Below, piece by piece: positions 50,638 through 60,974 of a stretch of 64,000 nucleotides of DNA. The first letter of the stretch is position 1, and each line of letters starts with the position of its first letter. The DNA is from Hymenobacter piscis (GTDB lineage: Bacteria > Bacteroidota > Bacteroidia > Cytophagales > Hymenobacteraceae): assembly GCF_018760735.1 (NCBI RefSeq), contig NZ_JAHHZN010000002.1, positions 124,001 through 188,000 of the forward strand, written 5' to 3'. The translations under genes and the position numbers were made by a program. The notes beneath the pieces were generated by a model. That model saw only the letters and a list, made by a program, of their open reading frames with translations. It was not told the origin of the DNA and ran no database searches.

Positions 50638-52926
50638 CTACTTGCGCCTGGAGGCCTTGACCTTGGTTTTCACCTTAGTCGTTTTGGCGGGTTTCTCGGT
50701 GGAAACAGCCGGCGCGGCCGGCGTAGCGGCTGCCGCGGCCCCGGTCATCGGGAAGCCGCGCTGCTGCATCAGGGCCTCAATTTTCGGGTCACGGCCACGG
50801 AAGGCGCGGTAGCCGGCGGCCGGGTCCACGGTGTTGCCAACGGTGAACACGTGCTGGCGCAGGCGGGCCGCCACGGCCGGATCGTAGGGGCCGCCGGCCT
50901 CCGTGAAGGCGCTGTAGGCATCCGCGGCCAGCACCACCGACCACAGGTAGGAGTAGTAGCCGGCCGAGTAGCCATCCGACGAAAACACGTGGTTGAACTG
51001 GGGCGTGCGGTGGCGCATCACCAGCTCGGACGGCATGCCCAGCTGGGCCAGGGTTTCGCGCTCGAACTTGTCGGGGTCGATTTTCTGGTCGCCGGCCAGG
51101 TGCAGCTTCATATCCACCAGGGCGCTGGCCAGAAACTCGGTAGTGGCGAAGCCCTCGTTGAAGGTGCTGGCCTTGTTGATGCGATCCACGAGTACCTGCG
51201 GAATGGGCTTGCCGGTTTGATAATGCAGGGCGAAGCGGTTAAGCACCTCCGGGGTCGCCAGCCAGTTTTCCAGCACCTGCGACGGGAATTCAACGTAGTC
51301 GCGCACCACGCTCGTGCCCGAGAGCCCGCCGTAGGTCACGTTGCTCGACAGCCCGTGCAGGGCGTGGCCAAACTCGTGGAATAGGGTGGTGGCGTCGGTC
51401 CAGGAAATGAGCACTGGCTCGCCGGGCTTGCCCTTCACGAAGTTGGAGTTGTTGGAAACGATGGTCGTCACTTCTTTCCCATCCAGGCGCTCCTGACGGC
51501 GGTAGGCGTTCATCCAGGCCCCCGATTTCTTGCCCGGGCGGGCGTAGGGGTCGAAGTACCAGAGGCCCACCTGCTTGCCGGTGGCTTTGTCGTTCACCTG
51601 CCACACCCGCACGTCGGGGTGGAACACGGGCACGTCCGTCACGGGCACGAAGCTGAAGCCGAACAGCTCGCCGGCCACCCAGAACATGCCCTCGCGCATC
51701 TTGTCGAGCTGCAGGTATTGCTTCACCTCGTTCTGGTCGAGGTCGTAGCGCTCCTTGCGCACTTTCTCGGCGTAGTAGGCGTAGTCCCAGGGCTCAATCT
51801 TGAAGTCGGCGGGGGCGCCTTCCTTTTTGGCCAGGGCCAGCATATCGGCCACTTCCTCGTGCACCCGGGCCACGGCCGGGGTCCAGACCTGCTCCATGAG
51901 CTGCATGGCGGCCTCGGGGGTTTTGGCCATCGTGTTATCAAGGCGCAGGTGGGCGTGGGTTGGGTAGCCCAGCAGCCTGGCCCGCTCGGCCCGCAGCTGC
52001 AGAATCTGGGTAATCAGGGCGTTGTTGTCGTGGGACCCGCCGTTGTCGCCACGGTTAGTGAACATGCGCCAGGCCTTCTCGCGCAGCGGCCGCTGGTCGG
52101 AGTAGGTCAGGAAGGGGTCGATGCTCGAGCGGGTGTTGGTGATGACGCCCGCCGCATCCACTTTGCGGGTGTCGGCGGCGGCTTTGGCCCCGTCGCGCAG
52201 CGAAGCGGGCAGGCCGCTCAGGTCCTGCTCGGTTTTGAGCACCAGGGTCTGGTCGGCTTCATCGGCCAGCACGTTCTGCGAGAACTTGTTGAACAGCCCG
52301 GCCAGCTCCTGGTTGATGGCCGACAGGCGGGCCTTGGCCGGAGCATCGAGCTTGGCGCCGGCCCGCACGAAGGCCTTGTAGCGCACCTCCGTCAGGCGCT
52401 GCTGCTCGGGCGTAAGCTTTTGGGCCGCCATCGAGTTGTACACCGCCTCAATGCGCTTGAACAGGGCCGCGTTCTGGGTTATCTGGTCGCTGAAAGCAGC
52501 CAGTTTGGGGGCCATTTCGGCCTGCACAGCCGCCACTTTGGCGTCGTTGAGCGAGGTACCCCAGATGCCGTACACGGTTTCCACCCGGTCGAGGGTACTA
52601 CCACTGCGCTCCAGGGCGGCAATGGTATTGTCGAAGGTGGGCGCGGCCGGGTTGTTGGCAATGGCGTTGATTTCGGCCATACTCTCAGCCATGCCAGCTT
52701 CCAGGGCCGGTTTGAAGTCGGCCACGTTCACCTGGTCGAAGGGCGGCACACCGCCGTGGGGTCCACTCCAGGGCTGGAGCAGGGGCATGGGCGCGGCGGG
52801 CCGCTGCATCCCCGTCGGCGGGTTGGGAGCCGACGGCTGGCCCTGGGCCGACAGCGCGGCCCCAAATAGCCCGAGGCCGGCCAGCATCGTCAGAGCGGGA
52901 CCGGAAGAAGGAAACAAAGAGAACAT
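50638..52926 (-). CDS. M3-family metallopeptidase (Dcp-like)
   Basis: 762 residues from ATG 52926. Signal peptide-like N-terminus (LTMLAGLGLFGAALSAQGQ), so probably periplasmic. Zinc site HEFGHALHG with the downstream Glu in NEGFATTEF, in the context of the M3 fold (ISWTDATTLFHEFGHALH in outline). M3A enzymes of this type act as dipeptidyl carboxypeptidases or oligopeptidases. A Lys/Ala/Pro-rich tail of about 45 residues (STEKPAKTTKVKTKVKASRRK in outline) is added at the C-terminus and may bind polyanions. Transcribed alone. Confidence 0.92.
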   Translation of the reverse strand: MFSLFPSSGPALTMLAGLGLFGAALSAQGQPSAPNPPTGMQRPAAPMPLLQPWSGPHGGVPPFDQVNVADFKPALEAGMAESMAEINAIANNPAAPTFDNTIAALERSGSTLDRVETVYGIWGTSLNDAKVAAVQAEMAPKLAAFSDQITQNAALFKRIEAVYNSMAAQKLTPEQQRLTEVRYKAFVRAGAKLDAPAKARLSAINQELAGLFNKFSQNVLADEADQTLVLKTEQDLSGLPASLRDGAKAAADTRKVDAAGVITNTRSSIDPFLTYSDQRPLREKAWRMFTNRGDNGGSHDNNALITQILQLRAERARLLGYPTHAHLRLDNTMAKTPEAAMQLMEQVWTPAVARVHEEVADMLALAKKEGAPADFKIEPWDYAYYAEKVRKERYDLDQNEVKQYLQLDKMREGMFWVAGELFGFSFVPVTDVPVFHPDVRVWQVNDKATGKQVGLWYFDPYARPGKKSGAWMNAYRRQERLDGKEVTTIVSNNSNFVKGKPGEPVLISWTDATTLFHEFGHALHGLSSNVTYGGLSGTSVVRDYVEFPSQVLENWLATPEVLNRFALHYQTGKPIPQVLVDRINKASTFNEGFATTEFLASALVDMKLHLAGDQKIDPDKFERETLAQLGMPSELVMRHRTPQFNHVFSSDGYSAGYYSYLWSVVLAADAYSAFTEAGGPYDPAVAARLRQHVFTVGNTVDPAAGYRAFRGRDPKIEALMQQRGFPMTGAAAAATPAAPAVSTEKPAKTTKVKTKVKASRRK

Positions 52927-53002
52927 AGGCAGGAATTGCAGGAAAAAATGATTCGCTAAGATAGACCACACGCAACGGTTGACTTCCGCAGGCCACTAAC
53001 CT

Positions 53003-53112
53003 GTGGCTCGGACTTTTGTCCGTATCCCGTTGGCTTGAACAGCCGATTAGTCGGGCGGCAGCCACCAATCGGCCACCCAAACTGTCGAGCTACGGACTGA
53101 AGTCCGGGCCAC
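53003..53112. repeat. Inverted repeat, family B copy 2
   Basis: Arms 53003-53024 (GTGGCTCGGACTTTTGTCC) and 53091-53112 match the family at 18127-18254. An inner hairpin (GCCGATTAG and CCAATCGGC) is nested in the loop. It lies between the M3 peptidase start and the end of the helicase gene. Confidence 0.8.
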
Positions 53113-53155
53113 GGGCCGGCAGCCACTGCTCCAACAGGGCGGCGGCGGGGTGGGT

Positions 53156-56100
53156 TCAGCCGGCGGGTTCCAGCACCCCGTTTTTCTCCGCCAGCCGACC
53201 GGCGGTCAGCAGTTCCGCCAGCGCGGTTTCCAGTTGGGAGCGCAGCTCATCGGAGGGGCGGGAGAAGCCCAGCAGGCGGGCGGCGGCGGCCAGGGCGGCT
53301 TCGCGAGGCAGCGCGAAGCTCTGCGCAACTACCGTATGCAGGGCGCGGGCCAGCTCCTCGGGCGCGATGGGGGCTTTGCGGGTGGCGGCGGGCAGGGCGC
53401 TCCGGTCGCGCAACGGGGGCTGGCGCATAGAAATTTCCCACAGAAAATCGCCCTCCCGGCGCAGGTAGCGCAGGTTCTGGGCCAGCACGGCCGCCGCTTC
53501 CACGGCCCGCAGCATGCGGGCGCCCACCTGGCGCGCGCCCCCGGCCCGGGCCAGACGGCGGACGGCTTCCTCCACGTGAATCGGGCTTTCGATGCGCACT
53601 ACCAGGGCCAGCCAGCTGGCCAGCTGGCCCAGGCCGTGCTGGTGCAGGGCGCGGTGGCCCACGGCGGCGGGCAACTGGGCCAGCTGGTAGGGCTCGGCCA
53701 CGGCTGCCGGCGCAGCAACGGGCGCTTCCCGCACCAGTGCCGGCAACGCGGGTTCCACGCCTGACTTCGGTCCTTCCTCAACCGCCGCCGCTGCCGGCGC
53801 TTCGGCGGCCCGGCGGGCGGCTTCGATGGCGGCCACCGTCCGGGCCAGGGCGGCGGCCGGGTCGCGGAACCAGTCGGTGCTCCAGACGTGGTGCAGGTGC
53901 CAGCCCCGGCTTGCCAGCACGGCCGGCCGCAGCCGGTCCCGGTCGCGGGCCGAGCGGGCCCCGGCGTACATGGCCCCGTCGCAGATAATGCCCAGCCAGT
54001 AGCGGCCCGGCGCGGCGGGGTCGGCAATGGCCAGATCGAGGTAGAAGCCCCGCGAGCCCACCCGCGGCACCACCTCATACCCCTGGGCGCGCAGGGCCCG
54101 CGCCACCACCTCCTCGAAGGGTTCTTCCGGAGTCGCGGGCCGCGCCGGCAGGTTTTCCGCGGCACGGCCGGCCTGGGCAAACCGCAGGAAGGCCTGGAGG
54201 GCGGCCACGCCTCGGGCGGCGGTGCGGGTCAGGTCCAGGTCGGTGGGCAGCAGGTTGGTGAAGACTTCGCAGCGCAGCCGGGCCCGGGTAATGAGCACGT
54301 TGAGCCGCCGCTCCCCGCCCTCCCCGTTCAGCGGCCCAAAGCTCATGGCCAGCTGCCCCGATTTCGTGCGGCCATAACCGAGGCTGATGAAAATCACGTC
54401 CCGTTCGTCGCCCTGCACGTTTTCGAGGTTTTTCACGAAGAAGGGCTCGTGGGCGTGGCGGTCGAAAAACGCCGCGGCGGGCTCCGATTGGCGCAGTTCC
54501 TCCACGGCCTGCTCGATGGCCTGGCGCTGGGCCGTGCTGAAGGCCACCACGCCCAGGGTGAGGTGGGGCGCGGTGCGGGCGTGGCGGAGCACGGCGGCGG
54601 CCACGGCCCGGGCTTCGAGGGGGTTGGTGCGGGTGGTGCCCCGCTCGTAGTGGGTATCGGGCAGGTGGTGGTAGGCCAGGCCCAGCGGCGCGGCAGCAGG
54701 CGCGCCGGCGCTGGGAAAAACCACCAGATGGTCGTCGTAAAAAAGCTGATTAGAAGGCTGAATCAGGGACTCGTGCTGACTCCGGTAGTGCCAGCGGAGC
54801 ATGAGCGCGGGCATGCGCCGGGCCTGGCACAGCTCCAGAATGCTGGGAATATCGGCCGTCACGTTGTCGTCGTCCGCCTCGTCCTCGGCGCGGGTCAGGG
54901 AGTCGAAGAACGAGGTGGGCGGCAGCTGCTTTGAGTCGCCGACCACCACCAGCTGCCGGCCCCGGGCAATGGCGCCCAGGGCCTCCACCGGCTTCACCTG
55001 GCTGGCCTCATCAAACACCACCAGATCAAACTCCACGCCCCCCGGCGGCAGGTAGGCGGCCACTGATAGGGGCGACATCATGAACACCGGCTTGATGGCC
55101 TGCACGGCCCGGCCGGCTTCCTGCAGCAGGCGGCGCAAAGCCAGGTGGCGGGTTTTCTTGGCGAATTCGTGGCGGAGCAGACCCATCTGGCCGCTGGCCT
55201 GGAGGTTGGGCAGGCGGGCATGATGGCGGCGCAGCACCTGCACGCGGTGGCCCAGCTGGTTGAGGGCGTCGGCATGGCGGAAGTGGGCGGCGGTGGCCTC
55301 GTGGCCGGCCCGCTCGAACTGCCGTAGTGCCGGGTGCTGCTCCTGGGCCTGCTGTCCCAGAAACTCCAGCCAAGTGCGTTGCACGGCCGCCGCCAGCCAG
55401 TCGGCGGCGGGCTCCCAGCGCTCGGCCACTGCCAGCAGCTCCGGGTGCCCCTCGGCCAGCACGGCCGCCGCCACGTTGTTCCACGCCAGCAGGGGCCGGA
55501 GCCCCGCCCGTCCGGCCGCCCAGCCCGCCAGAACCGCCTGCTGCTGGTCGAAGGGCTGAAACTCCAGCCGCCCGGCGGGCCCGAACCGGCGCACTTCGTT
55601 CAAGCGCAACCCCTCCACCACCGCCCCCAATGCGGCGCGGTGCCTGCCCAGTGCAGTTTCCAGGGCCGCCAGCAGGTCAGCCAGTTGGGGGGCGGGCGGG
55701 GCATTACGGGTGAGGTAGGGCAGCAGTTCCGCCGGCAGCTCGCCCCGGCTGATGCGCTGGTGGGTGAGGCTGAGAAACTGCTGGATGCGGAGCAGGGCGG
55801 GCCAGTCGGAGGCCAGGCCCCGCCAGGCGGGGCCGAACAGGCGGGCGGCCAGGGCGTCGGCTGCCGCGACCCGGGCGGCGTGGCGGGCGGCTTCGGCCTG
55901 GGCTTCCAGCACGGGCAGCAGGTGGTTAAGCTCCCGGGGCAGGGGTTGGCGCCAGAGCGTCTGGAGGCGGCGGCGGGCCCGGCGGTAGTCGCCGATGAGA
56001 AAATTCCACCATTTGTCGCCGTAGGTCAGCAGCGCGGCGCGTTCCTGAGTCAGGTTCTGGTCCCAGACTTCGGGCTGCAACACCGGCTCGTACTGTCGGC

Positions 56101-57913
56101 GCAGGGCGGCGTGGGCGGCCCCGGCTTCCACGGCCGCCGCCACCAGCCCGGCAGCCGGGTGCCACTCCACATCGGCCACGGCCACGCCGGCCAGGGCGGG
56201 GGCCAGCCGCAGGTGGCGGGCGGCGGGCAGTAGCTGTTCTGCCCCGGCCCGGTCGAGCGGGGCGGGCAGGCCGAGGTGGGCGGCCAGGGCGGCGGTGGCG
56301 GTTTGCAGGGCGAGTACGGCGGCCGACGCTTCCGCCAGCGCGTGGCCCAGCGCCTCTGCGGCGGCGGGCGGCAGGCTCGTCAGCTCGCTGCCCCAGAACA
56401 GCAGGTGGCGGGGCACCCCAATTTGGCGGAGCGTGGCCTGGAGCCGAACGGCCAACTCCCCGGCGTGGGTGGCGTCGGCGTCGGTCCAGGTGGCTAGGGC
56501 GGCGAAGGGCAGGCGGGGCAGCTCCGGCGGGGCGGCCGTTTCGCCCAGGGCCAGCAGCTCGCCGGCCACCTGGTGGGCCGAGCGGTGGCTGCGCCCGATG
56601 GGGGCGTTGGCGGCGTGGGCGTAGGCGTTGAGGGCGGCGCGGTGGCGGGGCAGCTGGCTGAGCTGGTCCTGCACGGCCGCTGCCGGCGGGGCCGGACGCC
56701 CGAGCAGCAGGGTGGTCTGCAATTCTTCCAGCAGCGCCTTTTTGTTGGCCTTGTGGCTGTGCAGCTCCAGGCAGGCCACACCCAGGCCCAGGGCATCGAG
56801 GCGGCGCTTTACCACTTCCAGGGCCGCCATCTTCTCGGCCACGAACAGCACCTTCCGGCCCGCCCCGATGGCCTCGGCCAGCAGGTTGGCAATGGTCTGC
56901 GACTTGCCGGTGCCGGGCGGGCCCTGAATCACGAGGTGGCGGCCCTCCTGCACCGCCAGCAAGGCCAGCAGCTGCGACGAATCGGCTTCCAGCACCTGGT
57001 GCAGGGCGGCGGCGGCCGGCACGTCGTCCAGAAAATCGGCAGCCGAGTGGGTGGGCGGGGCTACCGGGAAGCCGGCCGCCGGATCGAGCAGGGCCGCCAG
57101 GGCCGGGTGGGCCAGCAGGGGCTGGTCGGCGGGCCAGGCGGCGGGGTCCAGGTCGCGGTAGAGCAGGAAGCGGCCGAAGGAGAAGAAGCCCAGCTCCAGC
57201 ACATCGGGCTGCACCTGCCAGCGGGGCCGGCCGGCCACCACGGCCGCTACGGCCGCCAGGTAGTCGGGCAGGTTCACGTCGTCGTCGGGCAGGGGCAGGG
57301 GCAGGCCGAAATCGGCGCGCAGGCGGGCCTGGAGCGAGAGGTTGCCCTCCACCTCGGCCCCGGTGTGCCGCACCCGGAACCGCTCGGCGGGCCCGGCCCG
57401 CACCAGCTCCACGGGCACCAGCACCAGCGGGGCCCGGCGGGGCTCGGGACTGGCGTCGGTTTCGTACCAGATGAGCTGGCCCAGGGCCAGGTACAGGATG
57501 TTGGCGCCCTGTTCTTCGAGGCTGGTGCGGGCCGCGTAATAGGTGTTGAGCAGGCGTCGGTGCAGGCGCTCCGCCGTTTCGAGGGTTTGCAGGTGGCTAT
57601 CCAGCAGGTCGACCACCGGGGGCGGCGGGGGAGCCGGGGCGGCGGGCAGCTCCAGGCCCAGGGCGGCGGCCCGGCGGGCGGCCCGTTCGGGGTCGCCCTT
57701 CCAGCCCGTGCGGGCCGGGGCTTCGGGCAGGGCAGCAAAGCTCATCGGCCGGCCCCGGCGCACCAATATATCCAACACGGCGGCGGCCTGCTCGCCCACC
57801 ACCGTTACGCCCCGGGCCGCCAGCGGCCGGAAATTGAGCAGCGGATTGCGCAGCCCCAGATCCAGCAGCTCCTGGCGGGCAGCTTCCAGACGAGCAGCAA
57901 GGGCAGTGGTCAT
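53156..57913 (-). CDS. DUF4011-SF1 helicase-Vsr-like nuclease protein (Hhe-like)
   Basis: 1585 residues. Order: DUF4011 N-terminal region (about 1-300; RQELLDLGLRNPLLNF), superfamily 1 helicase with Walker A GPPGTGKSQT (about 328-337), motif II VVFDEASQVKP (about 963), late helicase motifs (HYRSQHESLI, NVQGDERDVIFISLGYG, LNVLITRARLRCEVF), then a Vsr/MTES_1575-type nuclease domain (about 1265-1370; YWLGIICDGAMY ... RDRLRPAVLASRGWHLHHVWSTDWF in outline) and a DUF3320-like C-terminus. All helicase motifs seem intact. As I recall, this single-protein architecture was described as the antiphage system Hhe. Base use matches the chromosome, and no second defence gene adjoins it. Confidence 0.88.
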   Translation of the reverse strand: MTTALAARLEAARQELLDLGLRNPLLNFRPLAARGVTVVGEQAAAVLDILVRRGRPMSFAALPEAPARTGWKGDPERAARRAAALGLELPAAPAPPPPPVVDLLDSHLQTLETAERLHRRLLNTYYAARTSLEEQGANILYLALGQLIWYETDASPEPRRAPLVLVPVELVRAGPAERFRVRHTGAEVEGNLSLQARLRADFGLPLPLPDDDVNLPDYLAAVAAVVAGRPRWQVQPDVLELGFFSFGRFLLYRDLDPAAWPADQPLLAHPALAALLDPAAGFPVAPPTHSAADFLDDVPAAAALHQVLEADSSQLLALLAVQEGRHLVIQGPPGTGKSQTIANLLAEAIGAGRKVLFVAEKMAALEVVKRRLDALGLGVACLELHSHKANKKALLEELQTTLLLGRPAPPAAAVQDQLSQLPRHRAALNAYAHAANAPIGRSHRSAHQVAGELLALGETAAPPELPRLPFAALATWTDADATHAGELAVRLQATLRQIGVPRHLLFWGSELTSLPPAAAEALGHALAEASAAVLALQTATAALAAHLGLPAPLDRAGAEQLLPAARHLRLAPALAGVAVADVEWHPAAGLVAAAVEAGAAHAALRRQYEPVLQPEVWDQNLTQERAALLTYGDKWWNFLIGDYRRARRRLQTLWRQPLPRELNHLLPVLEAQAEAARHAARVAAADALAARLFGPAWRGLASDWPALLRIQQFLSLTHQRISRGELPAELLPYLTRNAPPAPQLADLLAALETALGRHRAALGAVVEGLRLNEVRRFGPAGRLEFQPFDQQQAVLAGWAAGRAGLRPLLAWNNVAAAVLAEGHPELLAVAERWEPAADWLAAAVQRTWLEFLGQQAQEQHPALRQFERAGHEATAAHFRHADALNQLGHRVQVLRRHHARLPNLQASGQMGLLRHEFAKKTRHLALRRLLQEAGRAVQAIKPVFMMSPLSVAAYLPPGGVEFDLVVFDEASQVKPVEALGAIARGRQLVVVGDSKQLPPTSFFDSLTRAEDEADDDNVTADIPSILELCQARRMPALMLRWHYRSQHESLIQPSNQLFYDDHLVVFPSAGAPAAAPLGLAYHHLPDTHYERGTTRTNPLEARAVAAAVLRHARTAPHLTLGVVAFSTAQRQAIEQAVEELRQSEPAAAFFDRHAHEPFFVKNLENVQGDERDVIFISLGYGRTKSGQLAMSFGPLNGEGGERRLNVLITRARLRCEVFTNLLPTDLDLTRTAARGVAALQAFLRFAQAGRAAENLPARPATPEEPFEEVVARALRAQGYEVVPRVGSRGFYLDLAIADPAAPGRYWLGIICDGAMYAGARSARDRDRLRPAVLASRGWHLHHVWSTDWFRDPAAALARTVAAIEAARRAAEAPAAAAVEEGPKSGVEPALPALVREAPVAAPAAVAEPYQLAQLPAAVGHRALHQHGLGQLASWLALVVRIESPIHVEEAVRRLARAGGARQVGARMLRAVEAAAVLAQNLRYLRREGDFLWEISMRQPPLRDRSALPAATRKAPIAPEELARALHTVVAQSFALPREAALAAAARLLGFSRPSDELRSQLETALAELLTAGRLAEKNGVLEPAG

Positions 57914-57973
57914 GGGTGAACGATAGGCTGTCTGATGGCTGCTGGTATTATCGCCAGGACGCTGCCGTAAAAG

Positions 57974-58116
57974 AGAACGTCATTCCGAGCTTGCCGAGGA
58001 ATCTCGCGTGCTGACGTTGCCGAAGTAATTCCACTATCCGGATTACCAGCACAACATCGGCACGCGAGATTCCTCGGTCCCTTGCTTGATGCGCAACATG
58101 CTCGGAATGACGTTCT
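57974..58116. repeat. Inverted repeat, family A variant
   Basis: Outer ends GAACGTCATTCCGAGC and complement, inner words AGGAATCTCGCGTG and complement. The right side has an insertion of about 25 bp between outer and inner arms, so the palindrome is asymmetric. Confidence 0.8.
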
Positions 58117-58150
58117 GCTGGTTGGGTTTCTGTTTTACTCCGGACCGTTA

Positions 58151-59914
58151 TCAGCCCACGGCTTTGCGCAGGCTCAGCTTGCTGTGCTTGTAGCCGTAGT
58201 TGAAGTACAGAATCAGGCCGATGACCAGCCAGCCGAAGAACAGCAGCCAGTTATTCACGCCCAGCTGGGTCATCAAATACAGGTTGGTGAGCAGGCCCAG
58301 GGTGGGCAGCAGGCTGAGCTTGCGGCGGAACGACACCCACGAGAGGCCCAGGCAGAAGGCGAAGAACACCAGCATCGGGATGTAGTGGCGGCCTTCCTCG
58401 TAGCTGGTGGTCAGGGCGCGGGTGAACTCCTGGATGCCGGCCTGATTGTAGAGGAGCACGAGTACGCCGCAGATGGTCAGAATCAGGGGTACCAGGAACT
58501 GGCCGTTGATGTAGGGCACCTTGAAACGGGCATCGGAGGTGCCGTAGGGGTCGATGATCAGGATGCCGCCGCACACTAGGGCGAAGGCGAACAGGGTGCC
58601 GATGCTGGTCAGGTCAATCACCAGATCCATGTTCAGCAGTAGGGCCGGAATGCCCACGAACAGGCCCGTGACGATGGTGCTGAACGAGGGCGTGCGGAAC
58701 TTGGGGTGCACCTTGGCGAATACTGGGGGCAGCAGCCCGTCGCGGCTCATGGTCATCCAGATGCGGGGCTGGCCGATCTGGAACACGAGCAGCACCGAGG
58801 CCATGGCGAATACGGCCGATACGGCCACCACGCCGCCCAGCCACTTCACGCCCACTTTGTTGAACACGTAGGCCAGCGGGTCGCCCACGGCCAGCTCCTT
58901 ATAGTTCACCATGCCGGTGAGCACCAGCGTCACAATCACGTAGAGAATGGTGCAGATGATGAGGGCGTAAATCATGGCCCGGGGCAGGTCGCGCTGGGGG
59001 TTTTTGCACTCCTCAGCGGTGGTCGAAATGGCATCGAAACCGATGTAGGCGAAGAACACCGCCGACACGCCCTTGAGCACGCCGCCAATGCCGTTGGGCG
59101 CAAACGGGCTCCAGTTATCGGGCTCGATGTAGAACACGCCCACCGCAATCACCACGGCCACGACCACCAGCTTGAGGCCCACCAGGATATTGGAGGCGTT
59201 CTTGGATTCCTTGATGCCGATGTAGACCAGCGCCGTAATGGCCAGCGTGATGAGGCCGGCGGGCAGGTCGATGACCAGGCGCAGGCCGCCGGGCAGCTCG
59301 GGGGCCGTGTTCCAGGCGTTGTAGCCGGCCAGCTGGGCGGCCGAAGCATCGAGCGGGTTACCCGACTGCATCATTGCTAATACTTCATAGTAATGGAAGT
59401 AGGCACTCTGCATGCCCATCGTGAGCCAGACGGGGATGTGCAGCCCGACGCCGTCCAGGAGGCCGGTAAAGTAATCCGACCAGGAAATGGCCACCACGAT
59501 GTTGCCCACCGCGTATTCCATAATCAGGGCCCAACCGATAATCCAGGCCGCCAGCTCGCCAAACGAGGCGTAGGCATAGGTGTAGGCCGAGCCGCTCACC
59601 GGAATGGTGGCCGCAAACTGGGCGTAGCACAACGCCGAAAACGCGCAGGCCACGGCCGTGAACACGAACAGCAGCGACACGGCCGGGCCGCCGTCGTGGG
59701 CCGCGTTGCCGATGGTGCTGAAGATGCCCGCCCCAATGACGGCGGCAATGCCGAGCGAGGTCAGGTCGCGGACGGTGAGGTGGCGCTCCAGGTTATGTTC
59801 GCCGGGATGGGAGCCGTGCAAATCCGCGTCGGCGGGCGGATTCACGAGCAGGTCCGAAACGGTTTTGCGGCGGAATAGTCCGCCCAGGCGGGAAGGGGGT
59901 ACAGGGGTTGACAA
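58151..59914 (-). CDS. APC-family amino acid permease
   Basis: 587 residues if TTG 59914 is the start. No ATG lies between the previous in-frame stop region and the first membrane helix, and TTG is the only candidate that includes the family's usual N-terminal [11 protein letters not shown] segment. About 12-14 membrane segments. The APC signature is in helix 1 ([19 protein letters not shown]) and in [25 protein letters not shown]. The family (CAT-like permeases) imports amino acids with protons; substrate unknown. Start assignment is moderately uncertain. Confidence 0.88.
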   Translation of the reverse strand: MSTPVPPSRLGGLFRRKTVSDLLVNPPADADLHGSHPGEHNLERHLTVRDLTSLGIAAVIGAGIFSTIGNAAHDGGPAVSLLFVFTAVACAFSALCYAQFAATIPVSGSAYTYAYASFGELAAWIIGWALIMEYAVGNIVVAISWSDYFTGLLDGVGLHIPVWLTMGMQSAYFHYYEVLAMMQSGNPLDASAAQLAGYNAWNTAPELPGGLRLVIDLPAGLITLAITALVYIGIKESKNASNILVGLKLVVVAVVIAVGVFYIEPDNWSPFAPNGIGGVLKGVSAVFFAYIGFDAISTTAEECKNPQRDLPRAMIYALIICTILYVIVTLVLTGMVNYKELAVGDPLAYVFNKVGVKWLGGVVAVSAVFAMASVLLVFQIGQPRIWMTMSRDGLLPPVFAKVHPKFRTPSFSTIVTGLFVGIPALLLNMDLVIDLTSIGTLFAFALVCGGILIIDPYGTSDARFKVPYINGQFLVPLILTICGVLVLLYNQAGIQEFTRALTTSYEEGRHYIPMLVFFAFCLGLSWVSFRRKLSLLPTLGLLTNLYLMTQLGVNNWLLFFGWLVIGLILYFNYGYKHSKLSLRKAVG

Positions 59915-60176
59915 AGTAGCGGGGAACAGGTTTAGAGGGCAAAAGATACAGAATAATGCCGGGCAGCGGCATAAAGCAGCCGGGCTTCTGCCCCGGAAAA
60001 GAGAATCCGACGGCCGGCGCCACGGGTGGGTTCCTCCTGCCCATCGCCGCGGCGGGGCCCTGGGTCCCGGCCCCCGCCCACCCCGCCGCCGGCCTGAAAA
60101 AAAGCGGCTGGCCCCGTGTGGAATCCGCCGCCGCCCGGCATCAACCCCGCAGACCCTCACCAAAAGCTGCTGCCCC

Positions 60177-60920
60177 ATGGCCCGTTCCCTCACGCTCACC
60201 ATCCCCGATCCCTGCCCCGAAAGCTGGGCCACCATGACGCCCGCCGCCCAGGGCCGCCACTGCGCCGCCTGCGCCAAAACGGTAGTCGATTTCAGCCGCA
60301 TGACCGATGCCCAGGTGGTGGCTTTCCTAAACCAGACCAGCGGCGGAAGCTGCGGGCGGTTCCGGGCGGAGCAGTTGGGCCGGCCGTTGCGGGCCACGAC
60401 AGAAGCACCGGCGTCGCGGCGGTGGCTGACCACCGCGCTGGCCTTGTTGGGGTTGGGCGTGGCCGGACCGGTGGCGGCGCAACGCAAACCGGCCGCCCCG
60501 CAGGAGCAGCGGGTGTTGTTGGGGGAAACGGCTGCGCCTGTAGCGGCTTCCCCCAACCGGGTTATTCAGGGTCGGGTAACAGATGCCGCTAACGGCGAGG
60601 GACTACCTGGGGTAACAGTGCTGCTTAAAGGGTCTCCTGTGGGAACGGGTACTGATTCGAATGGCAAGTTCGAATTGGCTTTGCCCCCATCCTACAACAT
60701 GCATAATCAAGTAGATCTGATGATTACTTCTATTGGGTTTACTGCTCAAACCCATTCGATAAAGCTAGCCGACTTGCAGCCACTCGCTATTAAAATGAGT
60801 TTAGATCCAACGATTCAATCGGGTGAAGTGATAGTCGTAGCTGGAGGAGTTCGAGCTTGGCACCCTGCATACACGCCCCGCGGCCTGTGGCAGCGGCTGA
60901 CGCGGCCGTTTCGGCGGTAG
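60177..60920 (+). CDS. Membrane protein with Cys-rich head and carboxypeptidase regulatory-like domain
   Basis: 247 residues from ATG 60177. The N-terminal region has a four-Cys pattern ([36 protein letters not shown]), a module often seen at the start of Bacteroidota membrane-anchored proteins. One membrane segment ([19 protein letters not shown]) follows. Then comes a CarboxypepD_reg-like domain ([21 protein letters not shown] ... DSNGKFEL in outline). The CAAC could be a metal or haem-type site, but no function is known. The 3' half is less GC-rich than the 5' half. Divergent from the APC permease. Confidence 0.75.
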   Translation: MARSLTLTIPDPCPESWATMTPAAQGRHCAACAKTVVDFSRMTDAQVVAFLNQTSGGSCGRFRAEQLGRPLRATTEAPASRRWLTTALALLGLGVAGPVAAQRKPAAPQEQRVLLGETAAPVAASPNRVIQGRVTDAANGEGLPGVTVLLKGSPVGTGTDSNGKFELALPPSYNMHNQVDLMITSIGFTAQTHSIKLADLQPLAIKMSLDPTIQSGEVIVVAGGVRAWHPAYTPRGLWQRLTRPFRR

Positions 60921-60974
60921 CAAATCGGGATACCGCCCAAACCTTTCGCCCCCCAAAATCCTTATGCCAGCAGT

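Noticed and set aside
56573..57919. 448-codon plus-strand frame over the start of the helicase gene
   Set aside because: Antisense shadow of the Walker A region; no motifs of its own.
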